A stretch of DNA of 64,000 nt from Burkholderiales bacterium (GTDB lineage Bacteria; Pseudomonadota; Gammaproteobacteria; Burkholderiales; Burkholderiaceae_F): the NCBI GenBank assembly GCA_020248865.1, contig JADCGS010000005.1, positions 124,001 to 188,000 of the forward strand. Direction: 5' to 3'. Both the position numbers and the translations under genes were made by a program. The notes beneath the pieces were generated by a model. That model had not been told where the DNA came from. It did not search any database and worked only from the letters and a program-made list of their open reading frames with translations. This document shows positions 63,020 through 64,000 of this stretch, piece by piece. The first letter of the stretch is position 1; every line of letters begins with the position of its first letter.

Positions 63020-64000
63020 TCAGTCGCGCACGCCGAACATCAGAAGCCGTGCCCACTGCCGCCGCAGCGGCGGCAGCAGGTCGAGCGCGGTCAGGCCGAG
63101 CGAGCGCGCCGCGGCCACCGGCCACAGCGGCGTGGCAAACACCGGCGGCAGCCAGCGCGTGACCGTGCCGATCACGCGGCGGTCGGCGCGGCGCCGCTCG
63201 GCGTAGGTGGCCAGGGCCGCCGGCACGTCGAGCGCGTCGCCGCGCCGTGCCTGCGCCAGTGTGGTCACGAGGGTCAGCACGTCGCGCAGGCCGAGGTTGA
63301 AGCCCTGGCCGGCTACCGGGTGCAGCGTCTGCGCGGCGTTGCCGAGCCAGACGGCGCGGTGCTCGTGCAAGCGCTCGCGCAGGCTGGGCGTCAGCCGCAC
63401 CACCTGGCGTGCCTGCGCCGCACATACCCTTGCGGTGGCCCCGGCGGCGGCCTGCAGTTCAGCCAGGAAGTCGGCTGCGGGCAGCGCGGCGCGACGCGCC
63501 ACGGCGGCTTCATCGGCGCACCACACCAGCGACCAGGCCGGCCGCACCGCCGCCGGCGCCGGCAGCAGGGCGAGCGGCCCTTCACGGGTGAAGCGCTCGA
63601 ACGCCTCGCCCGGCGGCGTGCCGTCGAGCTGCACGTCGGCCAGCAGCGCCCACGCCGGTTCGGCGCGCGGGCCGGGATCCGGGGCGCCTTCGGCGTGGAT
63701 CAGCAGCGCCGCGGTCAGCGCGCTGCCGTCATCGAGCGTCACGCTCAGCTCCTGCGGCCGCTGCAGCACTGCGCCGGCGCGCACTGGCCGGCGCAGTGTG
63801 ATGCCCGGCTGCTGCGCGACTGCGGCATCGAGCGCACGATGCAGTTCACCATAAAAGACGGTCATGCCAAGGGGCGCACCGGCCGCCCCGTCGATCTCGC
63901 CGGCGTCGATGCGGGTGCCGCCGAACTCGCCCGCAGAGCTCACCCGCACGCGCTCGATGGCGGCGTGCGGCGGCGGCGCGGCCAGCAGCGGCACCAGCGC
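63020..64000 (-). CDS. UbiH/UbiF/COQ6-family FAD-dependent hydroxylase, N-terminus cut by window edge
   Basis: The C-terminal 326 residues of a flavin monooxygenase of the ubiquinone-biosynthesis family. The N-terminal GxGxxG FAD motif lies beyond the window. Visible signatures: the FAD/NADPH-region GAPLGMTVFYGELHRALDAAV, the DG-type ALLIHAEGAPD and the hallmark AVWLGNAAQTLHPVAGQGFNLGLRDVLTLV. The position-specific activity (UbiH, UbiI or UbiF) cannot be decided. It is upstream of dusB on the same strand with a 138-bp gap. Confidence 0.9.
   Translation of the reverse strand, partial: ALVPLLAAPPPHAAIERVRVSSAGEFGGTRIDAGEIDGAAGAPLGMTVFYGELHRALDAAVAQQPGITLRRPVRAGAVLQRPQELSVTLDDGSALTAALLIHAEGAPDPGPRAEPAWALLADVQLDGTPPGEAFERFTREGPLALLPAPAAVRPAWSLVWCADEAAVARRAALPAADFLAELQAAAGATARVCAAQARQVVRLTPSLRERLHEHRAVWLGNAAQTLHPVAGQGFNLGLRDVLTLVTTLAQARRGDALDVPAALATYAERRRADRRVIGTVTRWLPPVFATPLWPVAAARSLGLTALDLLPPLRRQWARLLMFGVRD

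Overview
The window is a GC-rich (roughly 70% G+C by eye), densely coded chromosomal segment from a Gram-negative bacterium. Gene content and order point to a betaproteobacterium, most likely order Burkholderiales: dusB-fis-purH-ruvC-ruvA-ruvB in one direction, a ybgC-tolQ-tolR-tolA-tolB-pal-cpoB cluster, purE-purK-sua5, a kynB-kynU-kynA operon and a ubiH-type hydroxylase. I see no rRNA, prophage, transposase, IS element or CRISPR array. One tRNA gene (Lys-UUU) is present. Both ends cut through genes: an M14 carboxypeptidase on the left and a UbiH-family hydroxylase on the right.

Layout. 0-7 kb: M14 peptidase, diacylglycerol kinase, purC, then purE-purK-sua5 and a GDSL-like lipoprotein esterase closed by a clear terminator. 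6.8-15.4 kb (minus strand): SemiSWEET transporter, alpha/beta hydrolase, transglutaminase-like protein, serine beta-lactamase-like hydrolase, glutaryl-CoA dehydrogenase, RidA, a 4HBT thioesterase and the kynurenine operon (tryptophan to anthranilate). 15.6-24.4 kb: EamA exporter, flavin reductase, DUF1992, lemA plus two TPM-domain genes, then a catabolic run of 3-oxoadipyl-CoA-type thiolase, RutE-like reductase and FadH dienoyl-CoA reductase. 24.6-30.6 kb (minus): a TonB receptor resembling E. coli PqqU/YncD, a c-type cytochrome, a PQQ-type sugar/sorbosone dehydrogenase and a succinate-semialdehyde dehydrogenase. 30.8-34.2 kb: a 2OG-Fe(II) hydroxylase, a small beta-barrel protein, tRNA-Lys with a recognisable promoter, and a YeeE/YedE (TsuA) sulfur transporter. 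34.3-39.9 kb (minus): the Tol-Pal system.

40-56.3 kb looks like one functional neighbourhood for peptide use. It holds a four-gene oligopeptide ABC importer (binding protein, two permeases, fused double ATPase), a large TonB-dependent receptor, a secreted S9 prolyl-oligopeptidase-type peptidase and, on the facing strand, a dedicated tonB-exbB-exbD-exbD operon ending in a TPR gene. The idea that these act as one outer-membrane-to-cytoplasm peptide path is inference from adjacency. 51.8-52.5 kb is a gene-free island.

56.6-64 kb (minus): the dusB-fis-purH-ruvC-ruvA-ruvB block. The standout observation is a complete Phd/YefM-PIN (VapBC-type) toxin-antitoxin pair sitting between ruvA and ruvB, with the toxin stop codon overlapping the ruvB start codon.

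Two genome-style features recur. Several gaps between genes carry unrelated short tandem repeats (units of 9, 10, 12, 14 and 15 bp). Several genes have a -10-like hexamer only 6-8 nt before the start codon and no Shine-Dalgarno sequence, suggesting leaderless transcripts. Starts were chosen from homology, Shine-Dalgarno sites or stop/start overlaps; non-ATG starts are noted where used. Family assignments rest on recalled motifs and family knowledge, not on database searches.
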